Translations under genes and position numbers: made by a program
In this document: positions 24,966 through 35,990 of the stretch, piece after piece
Layout: each line of letters starts with the position of its first letter
Numbering within the stretch: the first letter of the stretch is position 1
DNA from: Limnephilus marmoratus
Taxonomy: Eukaryota > Arthropoda > Insecta > Trichoptera > Limnephilidae
Assembly: GCA_917880885.1 (NCBI GenBank)
Contig: OU862915.1
Span: 38,882,676-38,946,675, forward strand
Length of the DNA stretch: 64,000 nucleotides
Reading direction: 5' to 3'
Notes under the pieces: model-generated
Told to the model about the DNA's origin: nothing
Seen by the model: only the letters and a program-made list of their open reading frames with translations
Database searches by the model: none

Positions 24966-25515
24966 AGTTAAAACACATGCGATTTGACGTGTGAACGTGG
25001 ATGAAGCGAGGAGGAGTGTGTGTTAAATTAAATATATGAAGAAAAAACGATGTTTGGATGCGGATGAAGCGAGGAGTGAGCGCCTACAAAGGGAACAGGT
25101 AGTCGACGAACGGTTTAGCAATGTATAATTTCATGATGCCAGAGCTCATTATTTTATATAGAATGAATCGACAGGATGCACACATCAAATCCCAAAAGTT
25201 TCATCGCAATCGGATGAAAGGTTTAGCAATGCATAATTTCTTGATGCCAGAGCTCACTATGTATACAAAAACCATTGCGGGCACGCATACATCAAATCCC
25301 CAAAGTTTCACCGAAATCGGATGAACGGTTTAGCAATGCGTAATTTCATTATGCCAGAGCTCACTATTGCATACAAAAACCATTGCGGGCATGCACACAT
25401 CAAATCCCCAAAGTTTCATTGCAATCGGATGAACGGTTTAGCAATGCATAATTTCATGACGCCAGAGCTCACTATTTTATATTAAAAAAAAGAATCGAGG
25501 GAATGCACACATCAT
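24966..25515 (-). repeat. Helitron subterminal block and 4-copy ~108 bp array
   Basis: 24972-25100 repeats GCGATTTGACGTGTGAACGT and GCGCCTACAAAGGGAACAGG. Then GGTTTAGCAATG recurs at 25111, 25220, 25327 and 25435 (periods 107-109), each with GCCAGAGCTCA. On the minus strand this resembles the repeated 5' region of the Helitron. Confidence 0.75.
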
Positions 25516-25775
25516 AGTGGAAGATACTCTCAGTATCGCCCTGGTGTAAGACCACCATTCAGAATTGTAACGTTACTTGAAATGGCTTCTGCCGTGTTTG
25601 GTGATCAGATCTGAATAGCCAGGTACTTCCCCACCTTCCTCTTTCCTATATCCTTCCCCTCCCCACTGCCTTCAGCCTCACAACATACCCCAATTGGGGA
25701 CGCCATAGTCCCACTGAATCCAGACGGGAGCAGTTGGTACTCTTGTGCGGTATTCATGTAAAAAAAAAATCAAAT
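25516..25775 (+). mobile_element. S2 SINE, 5'-truncated
   Basis: Starts at GTGGAAGATACTCTCAGTAT and runs through GCCCTGGTGTAAGACCACC, GATCTGAATAGCCAGG, CAACATACCCCAATTGGGG to CTCTTGTGCGGTATTCATGT plus an A-run. Confidence 0.8.
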
Positions 25776-26340
25776 CCCCAAAGTCAGAGAAGCCAGAGCC
25801 AGAGCTCACCATTTTATACAGAAAGAATCGAAGGAATGCGCACATAGTGTCCCCAAAGTTTCCTCGCAATCGGATGAACAGTTTAGCAATGCATAATTTT
25901 GTGATGTCAAAGCTCATTATTTTATATAGAAACCAATGAATTGTTCCCGGGGCGGCGGTACCAATACCATATTGAATGATTATCATAAAAATGCAATATA
26001 CAAAAAAAGCGCTAGGTATATAAATTTAACATTTTTGAAAAAAATTATATGCTACTACTAATGTTTAGAGTTACCTGCACGTACGTAAAAAAAAATATAT
26101 ATATATATTTAGGCTGGGTTGTTCAAAACAATATTTAAAAATCTCCAATTTTTCAAGTTAATTTAAACGTTCTGTGAAAGTTCTGTTCAAATTCTATTCA
26201 AGTTCCGTAATTATTTCTGTTTTGAAATAAAAAGTATAAATAAATAATAATAAATATAATAAGTTTTGATGTTTTGAATAAATAAAACTCGCAAATTACG
26301 TCAAAATAAACTTAACTAATATAAAAATAACAAAATCTTT
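25776..26340 (+). repeat. Array fragment, S1 end and module A fragment
   Basis: 25776-25925 holds parts of the GAGCTC-array monomer; 25930-25990 the S1 right end; 25991-26340 the left part of a module A close to 18431-18800 (TTAGGCTGGGTTGTTCAAAA, AAACGTTCTGTGAAAGTTC). No gene. Confidence 0.6.
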
Positions 26341-26860
26341 TTGCATGCAAACTACTCTGATTGAAGGGGTGGGTAGGAATCTGGGGGTCCAGAAGTGATG
26401 GATGTATAAATCCATATCTTAAACTGCGGTGCAAGGCGATGGTCGAGAGAGAGCGGTTGGAGAGGTTAAGGGATAACTTGACTCCCAATCCGAAGATCGT
26501 GGGATCTAATCCCGGTGTGGCCAAATAAATGTTACTTGATTAATTTGCATTATTTTACAATTAATTCATTTAATAATAATAATATACAGTATATTTGCTG
26601 CACGCTCCAGAGTGGAAGATACTTTCAATATCGCCCTGCAGTAAGATCATCATTTAGAATTGGGGCGTTGTTTGAAATGTCTTTAGCCGTGTTGGGCAAC
26701 CAGATCTGAATAGCCAGGTACTTCCCCACCTTCCTCTTTCTTATCTTTTTCCCCTCTCCATTACCTTCAGTCTCACAACATACCCCAATCGGGGATGCCA
26801 GTTTCACTGGCTCCAGACAGAAGTAGCCGAGACTCTTGTGAGGTATTCACATAAACAAAG
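26341..26860 (+). mobile_element. S1 fragment followed by full-length S2 SINE
   Basis: 26362-26470 is S1 (GGGGTGGGTAGGAATCTGGG, CGGTGCAAGGCGATGG). 26478-26860 is S2 from the tRNA-like head (B box GGGATCTAATCCC, partly decayed) to GACTCTTGTGAGGTATTCAC. The S2 tail after the tRNA part has the TGATTAATTTG spacer typical of all copies here. Confidence 0.75.
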
Positions 26861-27120
26861 GTTAGATCATCCTCAACCAATCTCTCTTGATTCGGCCCAT
26901 CATGCAGTAAGTGGACAAACGCATTGGCCACTAAGATCTATGCAAACCTTATCCCATGGACCCGGCCACATCTGCTAAGTCACTTAAGGCGACCTATGGC
27001 AGGGGTGATGGTTATCCCATAAATGGTTCCTGAGGCGGCGGTTCCCATATTCGCCTCCCAAATTGTTTCCTGTCAGTAACAGTCGTCAGGCGTAGTAATA
27101 ATTACTAATTCCACAGCAGA
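26861..27120 (+). mobile_element. S1 fragment
   Basis: TCCTCAACCAATCTCTCTTG, GCCCATCATGCAGTAAGTGG, CACTTAAGGCGACCTATGGC, TTATCCCATAAATGGTTCC: the right half of S1 in plus orientation. Confidence 0.75.
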
Positions 27121-27700
27121 ACTTGTTTACAAACTAATCTGTTTTAAAATTTAAGCTACAAATTAAAACATTAAAATCGTTGTAGGACATGTGGAAAATA
27201 TCCGCATTTCCTGCGAGGCAGTTAATTATCTTAGAGATTCTTCCCAGAGGTATCGCCATTGGTATGTTAGTTTTGTACCTGGGAAAAATTGAAAGCTTGT
27301 TTTGGCAGCCTTGTGTGAAATTATCTGGTACCGATATAAAACCATTAAGAAACTTATAAGCTATCAGTAATGCAACATCTCTTCTGGAACTAAGGTTGCA
27401 GATACCCAGCATTTCCGTTGAAAACAGCCATGGGTAAAAACTTAACTCTTTCATATAGATATCGTAAAAATTTCTTTTGTATTTTCTCGGCCAGTAGTAC
27501 ATAGATGATGTCCTCTGACTCCCATACCTGAGATCCATTCTTGAGAATGCTACACACCAAGCTAACATAAAGCAGCCTTATAACTGTAAGATTGGTCGAA
27601 TGCTTTAAATTATGTGTGACAAAATCCAACGTCTTTGTGGCTGATTTACAAAACTTTTCAATCGGAGCATAAAATGTTAAGCAAGCGTCTTACACAATTC
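27120..27700 (-). pseudogene. Non-LTR retrotransposon, RT C-terminal remnant
   Basis: Two overlapping minus-strand frames (27629-27390 and 27568-27134) together resemble the region C-terminal to the reverse transcriptase of insect LINEs: a LLYVSLVCSILKNGSQVW motif, KIQKKFLRYLYER, then SSRRDVALLIAYKFLNG. In full-length elements these segments lie in one frame, so at least one frameshift separates them; further residues upstream (about 27700-27630) lack a start. No catalytic RT motif remains. The clade cannot be fixed. Confidence 0.7.
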
Positions 27701-28035
27701 TTAGGTCTTTGTAAGTCACTGTGTTTCAATTTATAATTAACACAAAATTACACAATATTTAACTCCATAATAAGTGACCTCGTAGGGATGTGCATAGAGA
27801 ATGTATCGCCGAATAACAAAAGAATAAAATATATTTTCATATGCATAGTGAAATCAAAAAACAAACTAATAAACTACTCTCTTTTCTTTCTCTAAAACAC
27901 ACTCTACTCAGCATCCCCAAAGATGATAGACCCTAAGGAAAATAATGTTCCTCAAAACCTTCTGTGTGGAGCTAATGTAAAAGAAAAGATGATTTCTTTC
28001 TGTAGAGTGGAATGAACATAAAGATATTGGAATAT
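27701..28035 (-). repeat. Unassigned sequence with an S1 end
   Basis: 27895-27985 is a minus-strand S1 end (CAGCATCCCCAAAGATGA, CTGTGTGGAGCTAATGTAAAA). The rest shows nothing recognisable. Confidence 0.6.
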
Positions 28036-28290
28036 AGAGATATGCTATGATGGCCACCCAACTGTCAGCAGACTATGCTCTAATAGTCTTAATTTGAATT
28101 TTAGTTGATATTTCTACGGTGTGTAGTAGTATTGGTTAACAATATAGTTTGAACACGTAAATTAATTGATTTTTTTAAAGGTGTGCTGTAATATTAGTTA
28201 ACAATATCAGTGACACCAGGGAGCACATTCCCACCCCTTAAAAACTGCCGATAGCACATATCTTATATTTAAATAACTTTGATTGTACAA
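28036..28290 (+). repeat. Interspersed repeat shared with 38528-38850
   Basis: GAGATATGCTATG, CAACTGTC, TTGGTTAACAATAT and GATAGCACAT occur in the same order at 38528-38850, diverged. Unclassified. Confidence 0.5.
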
Positions 28291-29318
28291 CGTGTACTGC
28301 ATTCACATTCTTGCTTGTTTGATGGAATAAAAAACGTTTTAAATTCATAAAAGCTTTTATTTCTTAATATGCTGGGTTAATAATGTATCTTTTATTGTCA
28401 GAAAAACCCAGTAAAAAAACTGACCACATTCTGTTAATTATGACATTTTTTATTTATTTGACATTTCATATATATAAAAGTTAAAAAAAAGTGTATACAA
28501 TTCCACCCAATAAACTTACACAATGTAAAATGCTGTTTAGAAATAATACACAAAATATGGTATTACAGTGAAACCCTTTTTTGAAAAGTTTTCCAAGGGA
28601 CTGAAAAAAAACAAATTTCAAGCAGGAAAACCTTATATGTGGGAAAAATTTGAAAAATAACTGATAACCTATTTATTTTATTTTTTTCATCAATTTTAAT
28701 TCAATTCAATATATTTATTTTAAAAACATTACAAAATTAAATTTTAAAATCTCTAAAGAAAAAAAAAATTAATATTAGATAAGCAGATTTAAAAAAATGA
28801 CTGCAGCAACAAAGCGATTTTATTTAACAACAAAACTGCTCTCCGGATTTGTATGACCATTAGCAAGTTAGTTCTGCAAGCCGAGAGTCTATGCTGTCGG
28901 TGACGGAGATTTATCGGGAACATAGAAACTAATGCAACATGATGGTGGAGTTTTCAAACCATACACGAATCAGTCTGAAGAAATGTGTTACAATGAGCAT
29001 GTCCCTTCTGACCCTTAGATGGTTCATCTGAGCATATCCAAGAGAAAGCTATTAAGGTAAAGTTATGGGAAGTAGCCATATTCCTTCGGGCAGAGAAACC
29101 TCAGAAATTTCTTCTGAATCTTCTCTAACATGAGGGAATACTTCACTTGGTGTATGCTCTAAACCACTGGCCAACTCAAGTTTTTTCCTAATCAAAGCAT
29201 TGTATAGTACTGTGAGAACCCAGTGTCTCTAAAATTGTGAAACAGTGCAAAAGGATAAAACCCAACCTTTTCAATGAAATACTGCATGCCATCATGATAT
29301 GAGCATGAAAAGTCTACC
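28291..29318. other. No recognisable feature
   Basis: AT-rich sequence without a convincing ORF, RNA gene or repeat match to the rest of the window. Confidence 0.5.
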
Positions 29319-29321
29319 TAA

Positions 29322-29474
29322 GGGAACGTACCCATACTACGTGACCTCTTTGGGGGGTGTTCAAAATGTCACGCTTTGTACAAATGAGCGGCGGTTTGCT
29401 TACGATTTTGGTCACCGGGGGGGGGGGGGGTTAAAAATTGCTAAAAATTGGTCACATAGTATGGGTACGTTCCC
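29322..29474 (+). mobile_element. 153 bp MITE, Harbinger-like
   Basis: TIRs GGGAACGTACCCATACTAC at both ends, flanked by TAA on each side (29319-29321 and 29475-29477), fitting the TWA target duplication of the PIF/Harbinger superfamily. An internal run of 14 G lies at 29417-29430. A second copy is at 36917-37073. Confidence 0.8.
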
Positions 29475-29628
29475 TAATATCAAATACAATAATAAGATTT
29501 TAGTAATGACTTTTCAAAGGAGATGTTGAGTTGATTTCATTCTGAGTAAGTTGTCCGTTGTGACATAAATGATTAATATTTTTGACAAATACCGGTTGTG
29601 TAAAAAATAACCTCAAAGGCACTGTGAA
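29475..29628. other. No recognisable feature
   Basis: AT-rich spacer between the MITE and the palindromic repeat; nothing recognised. Confidence 0.4.
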
Positions 29629-29875
29629 TATGATTTTAGATTTTCACGGCCAAAAGTATTTTTGTTATTTGTTTCTGAGGTGTTTATGTCATGTTGCGCT
29701 ACCTCCTCCTTTAGCCAACGTTTCAGACAGCGTTACAGTGTCCATCATCAGGGCAAATGTGTGATGTCACGCATCTGCTTTGATGATGGACACTGTAACG
29801 CTGTCCGAAACGTTGGCTAAAGGAGGAGGTAGCGCAACACGGCATAAAATCCCAAAAACCAATAACAAAAATGAT
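29629..29875. repeat. Palindromic element, PLE-type terminal repeat in foldback form
   Basis: Two arms of about 90-100 bases (29655-29755 and 29767-29870) form a long hairpin around a ~12-base centre. The arm text GATGATGGACACTGTAACGC-TGTCC-GAAACG has the layout of a hammerhead core: TGATGA, stem II GGACA/TGTCC, GAAAC. Terminal repeats of Penelope-like elements are known to carry hammerhead motifs. A related copy is at 47415-47630. Confidence 0.6.
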
Positions 29876-29881
29876 TTTTTT

Positions 29882-30335
29882 TGTACATTAACTCCACAGT
29901 AGACCCTGAGAAAAATAATTTCCCATGGGGCCTATGTCATCTTTGAGGAAGCTTTGTGGAGGATTTTTTAGGGAAAGGAAGGAGAGGAAGTTCTGGGGAA
30001 GAAAAAAGTATGAGGGGTGGGTAGGAATCTGGGGGTAAGTATGTCTAGGAGTGATGAACATATAAATGCATTCCTCCCACTACGGTGCAAGGTAACGAAT
30101 CGAGTCCAGCTGGAGACGTCTAAAGATATCCCTCAACCAGTCTCTCTCAATCTGGCTCGCCACGCAGTAGGTGGACAGACACATCCGCCGCCAAGACCTA
30201 GACAAACCTCAACCCATGATCCGGACACCCCTGCAAAGTCACCAAATATAGCGAACCACTTAGGGTAACCTATGGCAGGGTTGCGGGTTATCCAATAAGT
30301 GGTTCCCGGGGTCCCTCCATACATACTGTGGATGT
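29882..30335 (+). mobile_element. S1, near full length
   Basis: From ACATTAACTCCACAGTAGAC through CCTATGTCATCTTTGAGG, GGGGTGGGTAGGAATCTGGG, CGCCACGCAGTAGGTGG and AACCACTTAGGGTAACCTAT to GGTTATCCAATAAGTGGTTC. The inverted text CCCTGAG...CCTATGTCATC near the left end recurs in all copies. ORFs on both strands across it are not conserved between copies. Confidence 0.8.
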
Positions 30336-31114
30336 TGCGCTTTCCTCCCTTTTTAGGTGTATAATAAATACAATAATAATTGTTATTTATTTATTCTGAA
30401 TTAAAAACCTTTGGCTTTCTTTTTTTCTAGCGGTAAACAGCAATAGATAGTGTAATTAACGACACCGTCCCAACTTCAAAGGCCAAAAACAAAATGCCAC
30501 TTGCGGACCGGGCCGAAACACATATAACACCATTCTCAATGCTCGCGTAAACGCATCAGTGGATTCTCTGCTTCATTCCGTATTCACAGTATTAGAAAGA
30601 GTACGATATTTGTGCATGCGCATTAAGTTTTGCCTGCTTAGTTTTGTCTGAAGCATTCGATGAGAGCATCCAATGCGCAGAAAACGACTTTTATGCGCAT
30701 AGACATAGTGCACAGAATAGCATAATCAAACTGCGTGCATTAATTTACTGAGAGAAAAACACCAAATCTGACAAAATCATTTAAAAATGTAAAGATAAAA
30801 ATAATTATCAATCAAAATATACTAATTCATAAGCGCGGCCTCCCCCGCAAATGCTCTACTTGTTGAACTGAGGTAGGTTCCAATCCGCACAGTTGGATAG
30901 TGTCATTATGAAGTAGTAAATGTTGCCAAATGTATGGAAAAAAGGCGACACCGCAAAATAATATGAACAGTGTCGGAATCATTTGTTTCATTCCGGAAAA
31001 ATTGAACTAATTAGTTCTTACATAGGTTTTGAAGGAGATACTAAGTAATATCTTATTGCAAAATGCAATCGTGTGCGTTAAAGGGACACTTAATATCTCA
31101 TGCGTTATAATTAT
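30336..31114. other. No recognisable feature
   Basis: No ORF of note, no repeat match recognised. Confidence 0.5.
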
Positions 31115-31165
31115 GTAGATATTCGTCCTACATACAGGCTGTAGATATTGGTAACTGGAGTCTTG
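31115..31165 (-). repeat. Fragment of the TATCTACAG element
   Basis: TAGATATTCGTCC-TACATACAGGCTGTAGATAT is the reverse complement of 38874-38920, the left end of the element at 38868-39283. 31166-31337 shows nothing recognisable. Confidence 0.65.
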
Positions 31166-31337
31166 CAAAATACCTTATAAATTACAGGCAATGTTTGATT
31201 ATAAAATAATAACAGAAAAAATTGCATTATATTACGTTTCAACTTATTTAAAATCATGATTTGTTATCACAGTTGATCCTGATAACTTAAACAGCGCCTT
31301 GTGCAAAAATAATTTTGACATCCTTTACCAGACAACA

Positions 31338-31533
31338 ACCTCCGTAGTCCAGTGGGTAAGACTCTTGACTCACAATCCGGAGGTCGCGGGTTCGAACCGG
31401 GCATACGCAAATAAATTTTATTTGATTAATTTGTGTTATTTCACAATTAATTCATTTAAAATAATATATAGTATATATGCGGCATGTTCCAGAGTGGAAG
31501 ATACTATCAGTATCGCCCTGGTGTAAGACCACC
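31338..31533 (+). mobile_element. S2 SINE, first part (interrupted)
   Basis: Best-preserved tRNA-like head in the window: A-box-like AGTCCAGTGGGTAAG, B box GGGTTCGAACC at about 31389-31399, then the S2 body up to GGTGTAAGACCACC. The SINE is split by the 886 bp element at 31534-32419 and resumes at 32420. Confidence 0.85.
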
Positions 31534-32419
31534 GGGAGGAATGCAGATCCCGCCAAATGTGGAGGATTTTAATAAAAATGCACTTTCTAGATGAGAAAAG
31601 TGTCGAAAAGTTGAATGAAAAAGAAATTAAGGCGCGCTCGGCAAAATTGAGGGAGATACAGCCGTTTAAAGAATGTATGAAATGACCGATACTGTCAGCC
31701 ATTTTGTAAACTCAATTATTACCTTAAAGTTGGTAGCACTCGTAATCAACCAAGAGCCTAGATACGATTGTAGCCGACTTCATGTGATAGATGAGGCGCG
31801 TAATTATGAAATTTGTCTAGCGGACTTTTTTTCAACGATTTTTTAAACTGTTTATCACCTTCCAAATTAAAGTAACCTAACTAACTACGCTAAACATGGT
31901 TTGTGTAACATGGTTTGTGCCCCTTTATAACGCCTACTCGCGTCAACGCAAGATAAACATCCCAGTTTTCAAATAGTTTAGCGGCTACATGCTAGGTTTG
32001 TGTAACATGGTTTATGTAACATGGTCTGTGCCCCTTTATAACGCCTACTCGCGTCAACGCAAGAAAAACATCCCAGTTTTCAAGTAGTTTAGCGGCTACG
32101 CCAGGTTTGTTTAACATGGTTTATGACCATTATTAATTCTGTATTTCATAATTACGTATTATATATCACACGAAGTTGACTACAATCATATCAACCTTCG
32201 TTTATAGCAAGTCTGAGATACCAACATTATAGTAACGAAATGGCTGACAGTATCGGTTCATGAAGTGTCATTTCATACATTCTTTAAACGGCTGTATCTC
32301 CCTCAATTTTGCCGAGCGCGCCTTAATTTCTTTTTTATTCAACTTTTCCACACTTTTCCCATCTAGAAAGTGCATTTTTATTAAAATCCTCCACATTTGG
32401 CGGGATCTGCATTTCACCC
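31534..32419. mobile_element. 886 bp long-TIR element inserted in S2, 8-bp TSD
   Basis: Flanked by the exact 8-bp duplication AGACCACC (31526-31533 and 32420-32427); uninterrupted S2 copies have the sequence once. The ends are GGGAGGAATGCAGATCCCGC and its near-complement; similarity of the arms continues through GCGCGCTCGGCAAAATTGAG, GACAGTATCGGT and ATTACG-type text, so most of the element folds back. The centre holds two ~110 bp direct repeats (31905-32000, 32015-32110). No ORF. An 8-bp TSD fits Merlin, hAT or P-like elements; GG at the end favours Merlin weakly. Confidence 0.8.
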
Positions 32420-32542
32420 AGACCACCATTCAGAATTGAAACGTCGCTTGAAAATGGCTTAAGCCGTGTTTGGTGACCTCTTGTGCGGTATTCACTGTAA
32501 AAAAAAAAAAGGTGGACAAAGTAGTTGATTGCTGTAATCAAT
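32420..32542 (+). mobile_element. S2 SINE, second part
   Basis: Resumes as AGACCACCATTCAGAATTG, then GTTTGGTGACC joins directly to CTCTTGTGCGGTATTCACTG, so the CT-rich middle of S2 is deleted. Ends in an A-run near 32510. Confidence 0.75.
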
Positions 32543-32860
32543 CTTTCTTTCTTCTTCTTCCTGGTGCTGTCCCAACTCATGCCTAGGTAGGCTGTTGGAG
32601 TCAGCTCTTCACGTTCTTAGATTGTAGTTTCTTCAGTTCCGAGTATCGCCTTCATCCAGGCCGTTTCTTTTCAGTATTTTGGAGCATTGAGTCATCTAGG
32701 AGTTTTTTGGTCTTTCTCTGGACGACTGTCGATGAAGCTCCATAGGCATTACCTGCTTCACTGTGTGGTCTGATGGTCTCCGTCTTATGTGCCCTGTCGT
32801 TCCTCCAGCTTACTGTTTCTGTCCGTGACACCCAGGCTACCACGAATGCGTGAACTAACG
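32543..32860 (-). mobile_element. Retroposed fragment with 13-bp TSD and GAA-type tail
   Basis: TGCTGTAATCAAT is present on both sides (32530-32542 and 32861-32873). On the minus strand the insert ends in GGAAGAAGAAGAAAGAAAG next to the TSD, the arrangement of a 5'-truncated non-LTR retroposon with a simple-repeat tail. The 63-codon frame at 32843-32652 shows no recognised domain. Confidence 0.75.
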
Positions 32861-32873
32861 TGCTGTAATCAAT

Positions 32874-33025
32874 AATATTTTTTAAGATTAGTTTTATATT
32901 TCATAGAATTTGAATTTTAGCATTGCGTTCTTTGTAGCTAATGTCTAATTTTCGACAGCTTCTGCTGACATATTTTATAAGAGATTCGTAAGTTTTCTTG
33001 CAGCCAAAGGAATAATACGGTGATT
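32874..33025. other. No recognisable feature
   Basis: Short AT-rich stretch between the retroposed fragment and the E element. Confidence 0.4.
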
Positions 33026-34716
33026 TTATCTTCTGGATTGCCGTTTGTCACCCGGTGGCCGCGGCACTTTTGAAGGTTAAAACAATAGGAAATACATAAA
33101 ATCTATTTTTTTATGAAAATAATAAATAAATACCTTTTTAAAATGAATTCCTTTGATCAAGAGTCTTATTTTTGCAAGCTTGCCTCGTTAGCTAGTTAGT
33201 TTTCGTGTCACTCGGTATTTCAGTATAAATATCATACCAACATCTTCAATTTATGGAATAAATATATATCCAATATTGGGGGCATTTTCAAAATCTTTCC
33301 TGTAAGTAAATAAATTACGATTTATCATTTTCAAAATCTTTCCCGTAAGAAATTACGATTTAGGTTATATCATACGTCTGACGTGTTAGCTTATTTTCGA
33401 GCTAATCTGTCTTTAAGTGACATAAAATTATCAATAGAGTATTATTTCATTTATATCTTACATATTTGCAGTCAGTAATTTAATTCATAATCAGTTTCTA
33501 CCCGTATCAATCAAAGAATAAATATACCAATTCAAAGCGAAGCCGCGACGCCATATTTAATATTTATGTGTCAGTAAATAAGTTGCCACCTTGAATACGG
33601 AGTTTAGTGTTGCCGTTTCTAAAAAAAACCTATTTCAGAGGTAAAATAATCTTATGTTTAGTAAGAAGTAGAAAGTAAAATAATCTTATGTTTAATAAGA
33701 AAGCAACGAAACATAAATATATTAACTTTGATTCTTTATTATTCGTAACATTTTACAATATACCCGCAAATAGAATGAAAAAAACATGTTTTTGAAAAAT
33801 TAACAACAAACACACCCGAAAAATATTTTTTTTTACACATTTTTTTTGCTGTTTTCAAACTTGATATGCAGAACTCCATTTAAAATATATTTCCAAATAA
33901 TAATATGATAGTATAAATGAGTTGAAAAAAAAAGAACAAACAATTTCACATGAGGTAGAAGAAATTCTACCACAACTTCAATAATTTATTTTTTCTAGTT
34001 AGTGTAGGTATATTTAAAGCAGTTAATTTAGGTATCCAATTAAATTTATATGAAATGTATTTTATATTTTAACGTATCCATATTATTTATTGTCAAAATT
34101 AACAATTTTAGTAAGAGACATTGTGAACCCGTATTAAAATCAATGAGACTACATTCCAAAATCAGCCATTCCAAAATCAAGCACCTGGCAACATTATATT
34201 AAGAAAGTCGCTGTATTGAGTCATGTTGAGTGCCCTTTTTTCGTGAATTGGAAATTTTTGTGTAAAATCAGACGACCCCGCCATTCGAACGGATAAAAAT
34301 AGAACTACAACCGTATGCGATAGACATTTGATTTTTTCTAATGTGAACAATCCACACTCGTATTCCGCACCGCTAGATGTCTCCCGTAAAGTTTTGGCAA
34401 ACGTATAAATTAAAATTAAAAATGTTTCCCGATCCAGAAAAAAAAACAAAAGCTCGTGCCGAAGACTTCGAAGGAGATTGAACCGTGAAGCCTTCCGAAA
34501 TGCTGAACGCCAAGGTCCACTTTGGCTTGAGGATCGATGGCTGAAAATTCTCATACGATTTTAGTTACGCTGCCCGTTGACCGAAACTGACCTCTCAAAG
34601 TGTACGAATCTCGAGGAGCCGAAAGGTCGTTTTGGCGTGACGGGTTTGGCTTAATTTTTTCATACAAAAAAGAGTGAGTTTTCCTGACCTGCCCCAAAAC
34701 TAAACAATACTATATA
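33026..34716 (+). repeat. E element, copy 1 (empty site for the 2374 bp transposon)
   Basis: Same order and high similarity to 42053-46142 without the insertion: CTTCTGGATTGCCGTTTGTC, ATGAATTCCTTTGATCAAG, AATAATCTTATGTTTAGTAA, GTATAAATGAGTTG (intact site 33914-33917), AACAATACTATATA. The last 400 bases read like module A tails. Around 34280-34380 (+) a TTTVCDRHL-like peptide recalls the second half of a THAP zinc finger, but the first half is not seen. Ends at CTAG 34717. Confidence 0.7.
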
Positions 34717-34970
34717 CTAGGTTTTGCCCGTTGCAGAAGCAACTGACGGGTTAAAGCACTGTGCGATTTGATGTGTGAACGTGGATGAAGCGAGGAGTGT
34801 GTGTTCAATAAATATTTGAAGAAAAAAACGATGTTTGAATGTAGACGAAGCGAGGTGTGTGCGCCACATAGAGGGCACAGGCAGTAGACTGCTCAATTTG
34901 GTACACCTACTATAGGGCCACTTCGGTCAACTGGTTCAAGGAGTTCAGTATGGGAATAAAAGTTATTTTT
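34717..34970 (-). mobile_element. Helitron 3' end, variant lacking the minisatellite
   Basis: CTAG at 34717-34720 and hairpin CCCGTTGC...GCAACTGACGGG, followed by the text of 23821-24060 with few differences. Confidence 0.7.
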
Positions 34971-35535
34971 TTAATCCATTTTTTTGGAATTTTTATAATA
35001 TTGAAATTTTATGGATCTTAAACTTTTTTCAGATTTTAAAATGTTTTGGATTTTTAAATTTTTTGGATTTTTAAATTTTTTTCGATTTTTAAATTTTTTT
35101 GATTTGAAATTTTTTTGGATTTTTAAATTTTTTGAAATTTGAAATTTTTTTCGATTTTTAAATTTTTTGAATTTAAAATTTTTTTCGTTTTTAAAATTTT
35201 TTGGATTTTGAAATTTTTTGGATTTTAAAATTTTTTTCGATTTTAAAATTTTTTTGATTTTAAATTTTTTGGATTTTAAAATTTTGTGAACTTTAAAATT
35301 TTTTGGATATTGAAATTTTTTTCGATTTTGAAATTTTTTGGAATTTAAAATTTTTTCGATTTTAAAATTTTTTGGATTTTGAAATTTTTTGGATTTTAAA
35401 ATTTTTTTCGATTTTAAAATTTTTTGGATTTTATTTTTTTTTAATTTTAAAATTTTTTGGATTTTAAAATTTTTTTGGATTTAAAATTTTATGAAATTTA
35501 AAATTTTTTGGATTTTTAAATTTTTTGTATTTTGA
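34971..35535. repeat. AT-rich short-period satellite, second array
   Basis: GATTTT(G/A)AAATTTTTT blocks as at 24061-24475 but longer and less regular. Confidence 0.9.
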
Positions 35536-35990
35536 AATTAAAATTATTTTTAAATTGGTTATCAAAATAACGTAATATAATATTTTTATAATTAACGTAA
35601 TATATTAATTATTTTTTGATTGATTAGTTTGTGTTATTTCTCATTAACACTAATTAACTTATAAAGTATAAGTTCTGGTGTAAAATCACCATTCAGAATT
35701 GAAACTTTGTTTGAAATGGCTTTGGCCGTGTTTACTTACCAGATCTGAGGTTCAATTTGGGAGGCGGGAATAGGAACCGTCGCCTCAGGAACCTTTATTG
35801 GATAACCAACACCTCTGCCATAGGTCACCCTAGATGATTCGCTACGTTTAGTGATTTAGCAGAGGTGCCCGGGTTCATGGGATGAGGTTTGTCTAGGTCT
35901 GATGATCAGGACACACTGATCCCCAGATTCCTATCCACCCTTTAATCCCTTTTCCTTCCCAGAACTCTCCTCTCCTTCGTTTCCCTAAAA
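35536..35990. mobile_element. S2 fragment (+) joined to S1 (-)
   Basis: 35620-35740 has S2 body (TAAGTTCTGGTGTAAAATCACC-like, AAATGGCTTTGGCCGTGTTT) that passes without a break into a minus-strand S1 (GGAACCTTTATTGGATAACC, CATAGGTCACC, CCCCAGATTCCTATCC). The same junction is at 24880-24965. Confidence 0.65.

Noticed and set aside
25111..25515. Regular short-spaced direct repeats resembling a CRISPR array
   Set aside because: The whole 108 bp monomer repeats without unique spacers, and the genome is eukaryotic.
34177..34554. 125-codon minus-strand frame, also at 45603-45980
   Set aside because: Conserved between the two E copies only as the repeat is; no domain seen. The plus strand has a weak THAP-like peptide instead, too incomplete to call.
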